Part shown: piece by piece, positions 1 to 11,224 of the stretch | How positions within the stretch are numbered: position 1 is the first letter of the stretch | Layout of the letters: every line of letters starts with the position of its first letter | Assembly: GCA_036365145.1 (NCBI GenBank) | Contig: JAEOAD010000029.1 | Coordinates: 20,321,001-20,385,000, forward strand | Reading direction: 5' to 3' | DNA: 64,000 nucleotides | From: Orientallactaga sibirica | Lineage: Eukaryota > Chordata > Mammalia > Rodentia > Dipodidae | Translations under genes and position numbers: made by a program | The notes under the pieces: model-generated | The model's input: the letters and a program-made list of their open reading frames with translations, nothing else | What the model was told of the DNA's origin: nothing | Database searches by the model: none

Positions 1-720
1 CATCATTTCCTTTTGGATCCCATAGTTTCTAGTGAGAAGAAAGATATCACAGGAATTGTTCAAATGCAGCAATTGGTAAAGAATCAATTCTCTCTAGCTG
101 CTATTTAAGACATTTTGCTTAATTTTCAGCAGTTCACTTATGTTGTGTCTGGGCAGGAACTCATTTGAGTGTATCTGTTCATATTGACTCTGTAGTTTAT
201 GAACTCTGGTCACATTTGGAAAGCCTTGGGCTGTTATTTCTTCAAAAGTGCTATCTAGCCTTACTATCTTCTGTTTGTTCTAAAATTCTTCTGATGACCA
301 AAATGTTATTTACTTGTCATTTCTTCACAGTACACAAAGATCTGTTCACTTTTCCAATCTGCTTCCTGTCCATTTTCTAAATAAGCCAATTCTTGTTAGT
401 CTTTAAATTCAGTGATTCTTTCCATTTTCATCTTACACTCTGCTTGAATCCATCCTGTGAGATCTTTATTTTTCTTATTACAATTTTCCAGTTCTAAAAT
501 TTCAACTTGTTACTACTTTGTCAAGCATTCACCAAGTATTTCTATTGCTTCTGAACTGAGCATATCCAGTTGTTGACCATTTTTGTGATAACTGCTACAT
601 AAACTTTGCCTGGCAATGCTTAAGCATGGGTCCACTTGTACTCAAATCTGTTATTTTCTTTGGTGTACTTGACTTGAGATATCATTGATTTGCAGTGTGT
701 CAATGATTTAGACTTGTATA
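1..720 (-). mobile_element. Possible ancient L1-like remnant, antisense
   Basis: The stretch from about 390 to 515 resembles, by eye, the antisense of an old mammalian L1 segment (gattcttt..., ...ccagttctaaaatttc). The rest is AT-rich and too diverged for a firm call. No intact frame is present, and the 71-codon frame at 165-380 has no recognisable domain. The match is from memory, so confidence is low. Confidence 0.35.
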
Positions 721-1804
721 GTGAATGCCCTAAGATTTTATTTTGAAACATTTTTCCTTCTAAAAAATTGTATTTTAAAAGGCAGTCAACCTATTCAGTT
801 TCAAATCTATTTAGTTGCATTTTTTTTTTTTTTTTGAGTGGAGATTTGATTGTCAGTTCAGTTATGTAGACTTTCTGTGGTACTAACCTAGTACTACATT
901 GCTCATGTGATATCTGGAGGAGATGGTTCCAAATGCATGTAGTCTCTGCATACGTGGGTGAATGGAGAGCACATTTCTGCTGAGATTTATGTAGGCTAGA
1001 GATGATTATCAGAAATTCACCCAGAAGTCTTCATAGTCACTATAAGGTAAGGGATGGAAAGCTAAGCAACTCATTGCTATAAAACATGGACAGAAGACAG
1101 GGCTCTGACTACAGACTCTGCCAAAGAGGGCACCTCCTCCATGTAGGGAGATGAAAGGCAATATGATGTGATTCTGTTTGTTGTCTAGGTAGCCCAAGTG
1201 CTTGATGGGGAAAAGGAGGGAGGATGCCTATTATTTCTGAATAATTGACAGTGGGGATAGGAAGTTGGTCAAATGGTTTCTTGCAAAGTAAAATGCCTGC
1301 ATCATTCAACATCTATAAGTATTTTAGAGCTACATAATGAGGAGTATGATATCTATCAAATCTGAGCTGAGGATACCAGAAGACACAGGGCATATATCAT
1401 AATAGCTAGAGTTTAGTGACCTAAGGCTACAAGGAGACTTCAAAATTAAAACAAAATTTATTCTTTTTACCAATGATACCATCAAGCAAGAAGTGATTAA
1501 AATAGCTTATTCATTTTGGCATGTTTTATTTTCCAAAAGAATTAGTAATTAATTTCTATAATTTGTTTCCTTTCTTTGCTTATTCCAAATATCTGCAGGG
1601 ATGTCAGTTGTAGCATATTCTGAAACATATTGACCCAAAAGTAGTATTACTCTTCTCCATTTTTCATTTGAATTTACAGTCTACACTATTGGGCATGGAG
1701 AACAGAAACTTTAGACTGATAGTCTCTATGATTAATCTTGAATGAGAAGGATAATGGTTGTTAGCTACCTGAATAATCTATGCTCATAAAATATTTGTTG
1801 TAAT
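721..1804. other. AT-rich unique sequence, nothing recognised
   Basis: This stretch holds a T-run near 820-836 and short overlapping minus-strand frames at 1009-1312 without protein-like features. I see no SINE, LTR or L1 match and no splice-bounded exon candidate. Confidence 0.4.
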
Positions 1805-1887
1805 TTTAAAATTTTTATTCATTTATTTACAAACAGATAGATGTTACATACATAGATAGATGATAGATAGATAGTTAAATAGATGAG

Positions 1888-1921
<34 letters not shown>

Positions 1922-2095
1922 TTAGATAGACAGATAGAGTGAGCATGGACACATCAGGGCCTCCAGTCCCTGCAAATGAACACCAGATGAATGTGCCACA
2001 TTGTGCATCTATCTTACAAGGGTACTAGAGGATTGAACTAGGGTCATCAGGCTTTGCAGTTAAGTACCTTAAACCATGAGCCATCTCTCCAGCCC
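1805..2095 (-). mobile_element. B2 SINE with expanded GATA tail
   Basis: Read on the minus strand it begins gggctggagagatggctc and contains the B2 body through the catctgg segment. The normally CT/GA-rich tail has been replaced by GATA repeats, followed by an A/T-rich end (ttcatttattta on the plus strand). The body is diverged, so it is an old copy. Confidence 0.85.
1852..1938. repeat. (GATA)n microsatellite
   Basis: Interrupted gata units lie inside the tail of a B2 SINE. Single-base interruptions (gatgaga, gttagatagac) break the array into shorter pure runs. Confidence 0.95.
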
Positions 2096-2712
2096 AGTTT
2101 TAGATTTTTTGAATGATTGAATCAAACATGCTGATGAAAGCAGCTGTTAACACAAAGCATCTTTGATGTGTTCTTTAATAGGGTCAAAAAATACCAATAA
2201 GAATTTTTGGAAAGGTAAAAAGTTCTGGAAAATCTTTTAAAAAATTCAATGTAAGATATTTTTAAATGCTAGAAGATAAAAGGGAAATGATCTTAATGAC
2301 AACTTGCATCATATTTCAAATGTTCAAGAAACTGTCATTTTCAATATCTTCCATTTTTTTTCCTTTATGTTGTTTAAATTTGGATTGTACTGTTTTAAAA
2401 TGTATAAGGAAACCAACTTAATATGGTTTTATAGTATGGCCACTTTCTTCTCAGGAAGTATGTTTCCAGTCTTGTTTACCAGGAATGAAATTAACCAAAA
2501 TTTTAAGAAACAGAACAGTAAAAAACAGAAAAGAAACTGCCATACACTTTGCTGGTTATCAAGATATTTTAATTAAACTTGGCTCATTTTAAGTATTTTA
2601 AGCCAAATAAAGCAAATATCTTATTATTGTAAAATAACATTTAATGTATTAAAATGACATTTGAAAATGTCAAGAGGAAGCAAGCCTGAGCATGTGTTTT
2701 ACAAGTATATGT

Positions 2713-2713
<1 letters not shown>
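2096..2713. other. AT-rich unique sequence
   Basis: No repeat family is recognised. A 90-codon frame at 2304-2576 is rich in Phe, Lys and Asn and looks like a chance frame in AT-rich DNA. Confidence 0.4.
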
Positions 2714-2745
<32 letters not shown>

Positions 2746-2758
2746 CACACACACACTC
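2714..2758. repeat. (CA)n microsatellite
   Basis: CA dinucleotides run for about 45 bases with tg and tc interruptions, directly upstream of a B2 SINE. Confidence 0.95.
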
Positions 2759-2777
2759 ACATCAAAACTGTGAATCT

Positions 2778-2983
2778 GGGCTGGATAAATGGCTTAGTAG
2801 TTAAAGTGCTTGCCTGCAAAGCCAAAGGACCCAGGTTCAATTCCTTAGGACCCACATAAGCCAGATGCACAAGGGGGAGCATGCTTCTGGAGTTTCTTTG
2901 CAGCAGATGGAGGCCCTTTTGTGCCATTCTATCTCTTTCTACCTGCCTAATTCTCATTTTCAAATAAATAAATAAATAAAAAG
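2778..2983 (+). mobile_element. B2 SINE, sense
   Basis: It has the B2 start gggctggataaatggctt, the box-B-like core ggttcaattcc, the agccagatgcacaagg segment and an aaataaataaataaataaaa tail. A B1 fragment follows immediately, so the two insertions abut. Confidence 0.92.
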
Positions 2984-2989
2984 AGAGCA

Positions 2990-3115
2990 GTTGGGAGGCA
3001 GAGGTAGGAGGATCTCTGTGAGTTTGAGACCAGCTTGAGACTACACACTGAGTTCCAGGTCAGCCTGGGCTAGAGTGAGACTCTACCTCAAAACAAAACA
3101 AAAAATGATAATAAT
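2990..3115 (+). mobile_element. B1 SINE, 5'-truncated
   Basis: It starts within the gggaggcagaggtaggagga part of B1 and runs through ccaggtcagcctgggctaga to an A-rich tail with aat/aaat units. The first third, including the pol III box A region, is missing. Confidence 0.85.
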
Positions 3116-4333
3116 AAAAATAATAAAAATAAAAAAATTTAAAATGTTACTGAATTTGTAAAAGAATATTATTACTAGCAAGATTCAATAATTTTATAGG
3201 AGATTAAGCATAATGCAAATTATACAAGCAATCTCAAAGTGTACCCCATTCATAGATTGCAATAATGCTCACTTTCATTTTTAAGCATGTCAAATAGTAA
3301 GAGTGATAGATCAAGCTTAAATTTAAAAGTTCTAGGGTTTTTTTTTCTGGATTTTTTTCCTTTAATGAATAAGAGAAGAAATTTAAGAATATGTTAGTTA
3401 TCAACCACTGATCATTCTTAAATAATTGTCATGGAAATATCATTAGCTATCCTGCAGTAAAGAGCAGTTTGGCTTCCTGGGGTGATTTCTATTTTTTCAA
3501 AATAAATATTCTGATCATTCCTCATTTGTATGTCAATTCCTTAATTAGCCATTTTTGAAATAAAACAAATGGAAGTATGTGTGTTCAGGGCATAGTGCTA
3601 GACTTTCCAAATAATGTAAGAATGAAGGACAAGATGTTATCTATCCACAGGGAAAATATCAGGTGATGCACTAGAGCAATGTTCAAAGAATATAACATAG
3701 TTTTCTGTCTACTTTGTAGTCAAAATTAAATTTAAAAATGTCACAAAAGGTAAAATATTTCATAGTGATGGAATTACATTATTTAGGAAGCTGAATGAAT
3801 AGGGGAAAGCAAACCTTATTTCTCTCCTAAGCAGAAACAGAACCAAGATTATGGATTAAGCCATGTCTACACTCTGGGGTTTTGGATAGTAGACATGAAG
3901 AATCTTTGCTCTTAACAAGTAGATTAAAAAACATTATCATATTGTTATCATATTGTTATCACTAACAGAAAACATAAAGTTAATGTGAGCTGATTCAGAG
4001 ACAGCATAGGGACTAGTGGGAAACAACCATGCAGGGAGTCCATGTAGTTCACAGGACAGACGCCTCTGATCTGTGACTGGGAAGGGCTATTTCTACTGAA
4101 TCCCTGTGCATATAGGGCAAGGGCTTCCTACACACTCCTAAGTCAGACTTGACTTTTAAAAATGCAGAATTAAGTCTATGAGTTTAAAAAATCATAACAT
4201 CCCATTTCTGTAAACTAGGAAGGGGAGGTAAAAACAAAAACAATATAGTTGAATGTAACAATTCAATAACCCCAGGAGCAACAACTCCCAATCATTAGGA
4301 ATATTTCTCTTGACAGAAGGAATGGTCTTAGGG
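3116..4333. other. AT-rich unique sequence
   Basis: No repeat or gene was recognised in this 1.2-kb stretch. A short 12-base direct repeat (catattgttat) lies near 3937-3960. Low-complexity A/T runs are common. Confidence 0.4.
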
Positions 4334-4493
4334 TTTTTTTTGTGTGTGTGTGTTTGTTTGTTTGTTTTTGTTTTTGTTTTTTTGAGATAGAGTCTCACTC
4401 TAGCTCATGCTGACCTGGAATTCATTATGTAGTCTCAGGGTGGCCTCGAACTCACAGCGATCCTCCTACCTCTGCCTCCCGAGTGCTGGGATT
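4334..4493 (-). mobile_element. B1 SINE, antisense, 5'-truncated
   Basis: Antisense B1 is readable from the T/G-rich tail complement (4334-4383) through gagtctcactctagctcatg and cctcccgagtgctgggatt. It then stops before the expected head sequence (ggcgtgcgccaccacgcc) and runs straight into a poly-A tract. Confidence 0.88.
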
Positions 4494-4516
4494 AAAAAAA
4501 AAAAAAAAAAAAAAAC
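4494..4516. repeat. Poly-A run at B1 junction
   Basis: About 22 A residues lie exactly at the truncation point of the antisense B1. They are on the strand opposite to that B1's own tail. Confidence 0.9.
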
Positions 4517-4551
4517 TATAAATAAATAATATTTTAAAACTAAGAAGCTAA

Positions 4552-4715
4552 AGCCAGGCATGGTGGCGCACACCATTTATCACAGCACTTGGGAGGCAGA
4601 GGTAGGAGGATCTCCATGATTTAGAGGACACCCTGAGATTACAGAGTGAATTCCAGGTCAGCCTGGGCTAGAGTGAGACACTACCTCAACCCCGCCCCCC
4701 CCTCCAAAAAAAAAA
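4552..4715 (+). mobile_element. B1 SINE, sense, full-length
   Basis: It starts at agccaggcatggtggcgcac and runs through the diagnostic gcctgggctagagtgagaca. It has a C-rich interruption (ccccgcccccccc) before a short A tail. It is oriented opposite to the truncated B1 60 bp upstream. Confidence 0.9.
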
Positions 4716-5032
4716 ACAACTAAGAACAACTAAGAAGCTAATAAGAGAAATAGTACTGTTTCCTATAATGTTCACTTGAAAAAAAGATATTATTTTGAGG
4801 TACTTCATCATTATTTGTCCAATATCTAACATACCATATGCTGAATTTGCAAGCACACACATGACATATAGACATAAGTAATACACTTTGATATACATAT
4901 GTCTTTTTTGTTTTTTGATATATCTTTATATAGTGTTAAAATATTATTAAATATTTATTTTTATCATAAAAGCCAATATTTTAAAATTGTATGTGAGGGG
5001 TATGAGTGCATGTATGTATGCATATTCAGTTA

Positions 5033-5328
5033 TATGTGGGTATATGTGTGTGCATGTGCATGTGAAGGTCAGAGGCTGACTTTGAGTGTCTTCCTCAGTT
5101 TTTGTCCATCTATTTATTGAGACAGGGTCTCTCATTTTAACTCAGGGTCACCAATTCAGCTAGTTTAGTGGGCCAACCTACTGTAGGAATCCCCTGTCTC
5201 CAACTCCCAAGCTCTGGGAACACAGGCAGGTGTCCCTGTCCACCAGGCATTTACATGGTTGCTGGGGGCCTAATCTCTAGTTCTCACCCTTGCATGATGT
5301 CCTACCAAGTTATCCATAAAATCAGCCC
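5033..5328 (-). mobile_element. B3 SINE, antisense
   Basis: On the plus strand it shows the reversed B3 order: a TG-rich end, a gaaggtcagaggctgacttt block, gagacagggtctctca, a gctgggggcctaatct-like block and a decayed tRNA-like head near 5290-5328. Divergence is high, as expected for an old family. Confidence 0.8.
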
Positions 5329-5605
5329 CAGGTTTTTAAGGTCATAAAAATTTTGTTTAAGAGCGAGATTTATTATGACTTTGACACAATTATTAAATAC
5401 CAAATTACTATTAAGTTTTCAATGACATTAGTCATAGAGATTTGATACTACAATTGTTTATACTAAAAAGTAGCTCTTTCAGCATCCTGAATTCCAAGGA
5501 ATTACTTTAAATTTGATTGCAGGACTCTCAACTTAGTCTTCAGAGCATATTGTGGGAGCAAAACATGGTGTGACTATGTGTTACTTTAAGCGCAAAATAC
5601 AGAGT

Positions 5606-5690
5606 CTGGGGATGTGTCTCAGTGACAGAACACTTGCCTAGCATATACAAGGTCCTAGGTTTGCAGTACCACAAACAAAATTCATGGAAT
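5606..5690 (+). mobile_element. ID-type SINE
   Basis: The tRNA-Ala-derived ID consensus is visible (ctggggatgtgtctcagtg, cacttgcctagcata, aaggtcctaggtt) with a short A-rich end. It retains A and B box-like positions but is diverged. Confidence 0.75.
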
Positions 5691-7065
5691 TAAGTTAGCT
5701 AACATAAAAAGGAAACACCACCCTGGTTTCCCCCAGGCATTCTGTCACCATGTCCTTAAGGGTGGAAAACTAGGAAGTCTATGAAGGTCTTCAGTAAGTG
5801 AGTTCTGACTTGCATAGCCTTACCAGTGATAGCTCCATTCTACAGAGCTGTCCTTAGGTATCAAGCACGTGGAAAGATATCCTGCCCCAGAACAAGGTGA
5901 AGATAGATAGGTCCTTCCCTGACTGAGAAGTGAAACTGATGTCTGAGTGATGCACTTTCTGTGTGGTTTCAGAATTATTCAGAGCAGGAAAAACACATAT
6001 TGACACATGGTCACACTCCCAATCTTGGCACTTATGGCAGGAGACCATTTTTTCAAATTCATACAACTCCAATTTGACTCATCCAACTCAACTGTTAGAG
6101 AGAATTTCATGCCTATTACACAGGAAAATAAAATTTTGACTGAATATTTTTCTGTATGCATAAAGCTTTTGTATAGCTTTAAGTTGTTAATAAAATTGTT
6201 ATAATTTACCAAAGACCTGCTTTATGACAAATGTGTCCCCGTCTGTTTCTGCACCCTCACCTGAAACTGATATACAGGAAACAGATCCATTTTACTTAGT
6301 TTTAGGGAATGTTCTTGTTGTTTATTTTCCACAAAATGATTGGTTGGTAAGACAGTCATCATGGGTAGGTGTGCAAAAGAGAGCCGGGATATTCTTCAGT
6401 GTTTATTCAGTATACACGCACCCGAGCTTAATCTCCACAATTAGAAAAAGATTACTTTATTCTGTTTATTGCTTTTCGGAATTTTAAAAAAGGATCTGTT
6501 AGGCAGTACCATTTCATCATGTCACTCAGTTGCAGTGAAACAACAGCTATGGGTTAGTAGGTCAGTAGATCAAACCTCTCTTCAGAGTCATACAGTCTGT
6601 ACCTGAGACCTTTATATGTGGTCTATTGATGGTGACTGGTTTGAGCTTCTTCAAAGATACCAAGCAGTCAAACTGTTTGCATGGCAGATAAAGCCTCCAA
6701 GAGAAGAGTATTCAAGCCAGCAATGAGGATCTGCGGGACATTAGTGTCACCTGAACTTAGAGGATGCATGGTCCTTGTTTACTTCTGTCACTCTCTGTTA
6801 CTTAAAAACTGCCATAATACTTTGTCCATTTCAAGGAAGAGAGAGGATTCAGGCATGGAGAACCATATGGAATATGTATAACAAGAGCTGCGAAGGGACC
6901 CTGGGTCAGTGAGAAAAAAGAGACCTTCCAAGCCAAGCATTTTCCACTTCAATTTGATCTAGAAAGAGCAACAGACCAAGATATTATGTGAAAAATCAGA
7001 ATATAAACATAATAGTTTTGTTATAAATCTAACTGGGCATTTTCTTGGTCATATTCTTATCTTCT
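5691..7065. other. Unique sequence, nothing recognised
   Basis: Several short frames on both strands (5854-6072, 5979-6212, 6224-6487, 6681-6881) show no domain or repeat match. GC is slightly higher than in neighbouring DNA, but I cannot support an exon. Confidence 0.35.
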
Positions 7066-7067
7066 TT

Positions 7068-7094
7068 AAAAAATTGTTTTATTTATTTATTTGT

Positions 7095-7136
<42 letters not shown>

Positions 7137-7287
7137 CAGACATTGAGAGAGTGGGTGTGCCAGGGCCTCTAGCCACTGCAAACAAACTCCAGATGCATGT
7201 GCCCCTTGTACTTCTGGCTTAACGCGGGTCCTGGGTCCTTTGGCTTTGCAGGCAAGTGACTTAACCGCTAAGCCATCCCTCCAGCCT
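7068..7287 (-). mobile_element. B2 SINE, antisense
   Basis: The reversed B2 body is clear (ccactgcaaacaaactccag, catgtgcccc, ccatccctccagcc). Its CT tail has expanded to an 18-unit GA tract on the plus strand (7096-7132). A ttatttatttattt end marks the A-rich tail. Confidence 0.93.
7096..7132. repeat. (GA)n microsatellite in B2 tail
   Basis: A nearly pure GA run of about 36 bases is part of the B2 pyrimidine tail read in antisense. Confidence 0.95.
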
Positions 7288-8325
7288 CATATTATTATCT
7301 TTTATTTTTCCAGCAGTAGTTCCAGCTGTAGAGACTACACAGCATTACATAATCACATTTCAGCTTTGTTTCCTAAAATAATGCAATACAATCTCAATCC
7401 ATATCCTTTGAACTAGAGTAATTTATTACAACTTTTAACATAAAAGGTCCCAGGATATGCAGTTCTTTTCTTCTTGACTTTGTCTCATTCTATTCTTTAT
7501 CATGTGCATTTGGTTTCCTGCTTCTTTGCACTTTGAGAAAAGACAAGACTCACAATCCCTCTTTTGTATTCTCTGCCTTTGTGATTAATGGGGGCTGAAG
7601 ATGGTACACAACCACCATAAGTAATAGAATTTAATTTCACTATAAATTTTTAAATCGCAAAGGTGAAACAACAGAAGGCCTCCTTTGTGGGAGAGCAATG
7701 TCAAGCAAATGAATGATTTCTCAGCAGTAAAAAGTAACTCAGCAGCAAATATTTGTCATGTCCTGTCACAGGCAGGCATGTGAGCCTTTGAGCCATAATT
7801 TACAAACCTGCTGGTTCCTATCCACATGCCCTGGGGACTCCCTCAGTCTCCTCTGCCTGTTCCAGTGATGCAGTAACTGCTAAGTACCTTCACACAGCCT
7901 CTCTTGCTAGTCTTTTTAACTACCAAGCATATAATTATCTACACCATTGTTTTCTTCAGTGACAGGTTTATATTTCTTAAAAAAAGAACATATAACAATG
8001 ATTGTTTTTATTTCCTACTTATAAATGTTACATTTCTTTATTTACAGCCTGCTATGCCTCAAAATACTTAAATTCTTGATTGTTTAATCTGGAGAATTGA
8101 TTCAGTAGACTGAGACTTGCCATTGACTATGTTAGTAGCGAGAACATTATAAAACTAACAAAATATAGTTAACAACATAGAACATGACAAAAATATTGCA
8201 TCAGGCTAAGAGATTTCAAGATGGGAAATATTTTATTCTATATTATAATGACAATCATGCAAAACAAATAAAACACGTAGTAAAAATCATCTTGCACACT
8301 TGAACATAAAGAAGACACAGGAAAA
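7288..8325. other. AT-rich unique sequence
   Basis: No recognisable repeat or gene. A GC-richer patch lies at 7780-7860 without an open frame of note. Confidence 0.4.
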
Positions 8326-8339
8326 AAGCTAGCTTCTCT

Positions 8340-8624
8340 GGCTGGAGAGATGGCTTAGTGGTTAAGGCACCTGCCTGCTAAGCCTAAGAACGCTGGTTCC
8401 AATCTCCAGGTCCCACATTTAGCCAGATGCAAAGTGACACAAGGACGCAATGCCACACTTGGCCACAAGGGGGGGCACATATCTGGATTTCGTTGGCAGC
8501 AGCTGAGAGACTGCTGGTGAGCCCATCTCTATCTGTCTTCCTCTCCCTCTCTCTCTCTCTCTCTCTCTCAAAAAAAAAAAACAAACAAAACAAACAAACA
8601 AAAAACAAACAAACAAACAAAAAC
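8340..8624 (+). mobile_element. B2 SINE, long subfamily, with TSD
   Basis: It has a complete B2 head plus an extra module after agccagatgcaaagtgac that contains caatgccacacttggccac, a CT tract, and an A-rich tail of acaa/aaca units. A perfect 14-bp TSD (aagctagcttctct) flanks it at 8326-8339 and 8625-8638, which fixes both ends. Confidence 0.95.
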
Positions 8625-8689
8625 AAGCTAGCTTCTCTTAGGCAGTTTTAGTTAGGGATAGGAGCCCAAAGAGGGAAACAGAAGTTACC

Positions 8690-9960
8690 CACTCTTAGCA
8701 GAAATAAAACTCATCCCTGATCTGGTTTCAGCCACAACAGCTGCAGCGCCCCTTGCTGTCTCAACAGTCTAGCACACTACCTAGGTGGACTAGTCTTTGG
8801 GTCCACCCCCTGAATCTGTGAACCAATCAGATTTTCCCCTTACATACATGAATCTGATGAAATAATCCATTTTTAATTGGCTATAAAGGTTTGAATATGC
8901 TGATCTTTGCTTTCTCTCTGCCTTGTGATCTCCACTTTCTGGGCCCACATAAGTCTGGCTTTCTCCTATGCAGCAATGTCTAGGGAGAGCACATTTTCTC
9001 GGCCTTGGTAGTTTTCTGATTGCCTTCTATCTGTATAATGCTGTTGGTTACTTTCTCATTTTGATTACAAGTATGATTTTTCTCCAATCTCTGAGTCTAC
9101 CAAGTGTATACATTCTCTAAACACTAGATCTACCATGTGGGTATTTAATTTAAATTCTGGGCTTGCTACATGTGTAATTGCTCTAAACTTGGATAACCGT
9201 GGATGTAGCTTTCTCTACCACCAATTGCTCATCTGAATTTCCTAGTCTCTGCTTTGGTATTTTCTCTCTGCTATTCTTCCTTAAGTCATCATGACTTGAT
9301 CTCTTAACTTTCTTCCATGTGGAGGCTCAGGGTGGATGCTGGGCCTTCTGCACAAGCCTGGGTTTCTTTTAAATCTCTTTATATAGGCTTGTAGATCCTG
9401 TCTTCTATGTGCCTGTGTCTCTGTTATAGTCTTTTTCTAGATACCATTCCGTTTAAATAAACCTCATGAACTATGATTTGCCTTGAGATGAGTGTGCAGT
9501 TGTTCTAAATATTTTTGCATTGGTTCCTAGATTCCTATGGGTGAAGTGTTACATCTTTAAAAAAAGAATTGTTTATTTTTATTTATTTATTAGAGACAGA
9601 GAGATAGGGAGAGAGAGAGAGAGAGAGAGAATGGGCATGCCAGGGCTTCCAGCCACTGTAAATGAACTCCAGATGCATGTGTCACCATGTGCATCTGGCT
9701 TACATGGAACCTTGAGAATCAAACCTGGATCCTTAGGCTTTGCAGGCATATGCCTTAACTACTAAGCCATTTCTCCAGCCCTCAGCTTTTTCCTAACTCC
9801 AAATTTCTCTTAAATAAACCTCATGATTTATATTTTCTCCTTAAATAAACTTAATAATTCATAATTTATCTTTTTTGAGTCCATTGTTGTGAATTATGTG
9901 CTAAAAAAAGGATAAGGACTCAAATTTGGGGTTCACAAGCTTGTTAGATCTTTCCTTTTA
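8690..9960 (+). mobile_element. Possible LTR, unassigned family, interrupted by B2
   Basis: The stretch has LTR-like promoter spacing: ccaatcag at 8823, then ggctataaagg at 8880. A second tatata element lies near 9381, with AATAAA signals at about 9453, 9811 and 9843. An antisense B2 interrupts it at 9569-9781. I see no clear TG/CA ends or TSD and cannot name a family. A non-LTR origin remains possible. Confidence 0.35.
9569..9781 (-). mobile_element. B2 SINE, antisense
   Basis: Reversed B2 is clear: a ttatttttatttatttatta tail, a GA tract, atgggcatgccagggcttcc, and ccatttctccagccc at the head. It lies inside the possible LTR and so postdates it. Confidence 0.92.
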
Positions 9961-10189
9961 CTGCTGAGCTACTTGTATAAATTGTGAGACCCATCCTGAA
10001 CCTAAAAGTACTCCATCAAATCTAGCTTTCAGATGACATATATATTAAAATGTCAGACTCCAGTAGAGCTGTCACTATTTAGCTAAGGACATGACTATAC
10101 AGACTGCACAGAGAATGTTTTTGTAAAACCCAAGAACCAGGATATTATAAGGAAAACTCTCAATAAATATTTGATTTTTTTAGTAAGCC

Positions 10190-10539
10190 ATGATTGGATC
10201 ATGGGTATTGCTGGCAGTAAACACCCAACCAACAGCAGCTTGTGGGAATAAAAAAGGTTTATTTTGGCTTACAGACTTGAGGGAAAGCTCCGTAATGGTG
10301 GGGGAAAGTGAAGACATGAGCAGAGGGGTGGGCGTCACCTCCTGGCAAGTATCAGATGGATCACAGCAACAGGATAGTGTGCCAAACACTGGCAAAGGGA
10401 AATTGGCTATAATACCCATAAGCCCACCCCAAACAATACAATGCCTCCAGGAGGCATTAATTCTCAAATCTCCATCAGCTGGGAACCTAGCATTTGGAAC
10501 GCCTAAGTTTATAGTGGACACCTGAATCCAACCACCATA
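10190..10539 (-). mobile_element. MaLR-type solo LTR (ORR1/MT-like)
   Basis: The minus strand reads as a MaLR LTR: a ggtgtccactataaactta start region, a gatggagatttgagaatta block, a cctcctggaggcatt block, and aagccaaaataaaccttttt with the AATAAA signal near the R region. No internal sequence or second LTR is nearby, so it is a solo LTR. Ends are approximate. Confidence 0.82.
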
Positions 10540-10804
10540 GTCATAATAATAGAGAACTAAAGATCAGAAATTCAGTTCATGACTGATGTCAGCATATATT
10601 TTGTAATTGTTGGATAAGGTTGTTTACAACTGCATATCTGTACAAGTCAGTTAGCTTTTCTGTCCCATGTGATTCTTAGTAGGGAGTGTGGGAGAGGGGA
10701 GGAGCAATGGTAAACAGCAATACAAATTTGAAGAGAATGGATACAAGAAACAAGTAAGAAGTACTATAAAACATACAGAATTATAAACTAAAACTTTACT
10801 TTTG

Positions 10805-11025
10805 AATTTGTTTTATTTTTTTGCAAGGAGAAAGAGAGAGAGGGAGAGAGAGAAAGACAGAGAGAGGGAGAGAAAGAGAGGGCACCCCCGGGCCTCTTCC
10901 CACTGCAGACAAACTCTAGATGCATGCACTTGTGCATCTTACTTTACATGGGTACAGGGGAATTGAACCCAGGTCAAAAGGCTTTGCAAACAAGCATTTA
11001 ACCACTGGACAATCTCTCCAGCCCC
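10805..11025 (-). mobile_element. B2 SINE, antisense
   Basis: Reversed B2 with a long impure GA tract, then cactgcagacaaactctaga and an aatctctccagcccc head. Divergence is moderate. Confidence 0.9.
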
Positions 11026-11224
11026 TGAAGCTTTACATTTAAGTAAACAGACAAGAATGTTAGAATTACAACATTAGAGTGGATTATGTGTAATGATACT
11101 AATCTTTATTCAGCAACACAAATTCAAAAACAAAACATTTGGGCTAGAGGAGAGCATGAGGGCATAACAAGATTTCAGTAGCATTTGCCACTTAACTAAA
11201 GATGTGACCAGTTCATTTCTTCAG

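Noticed and set aside
10180..10525. Overlapping 111- and 113-codon frames on both strands
   Set aside because: They lie inside a MaLR solo LTR.
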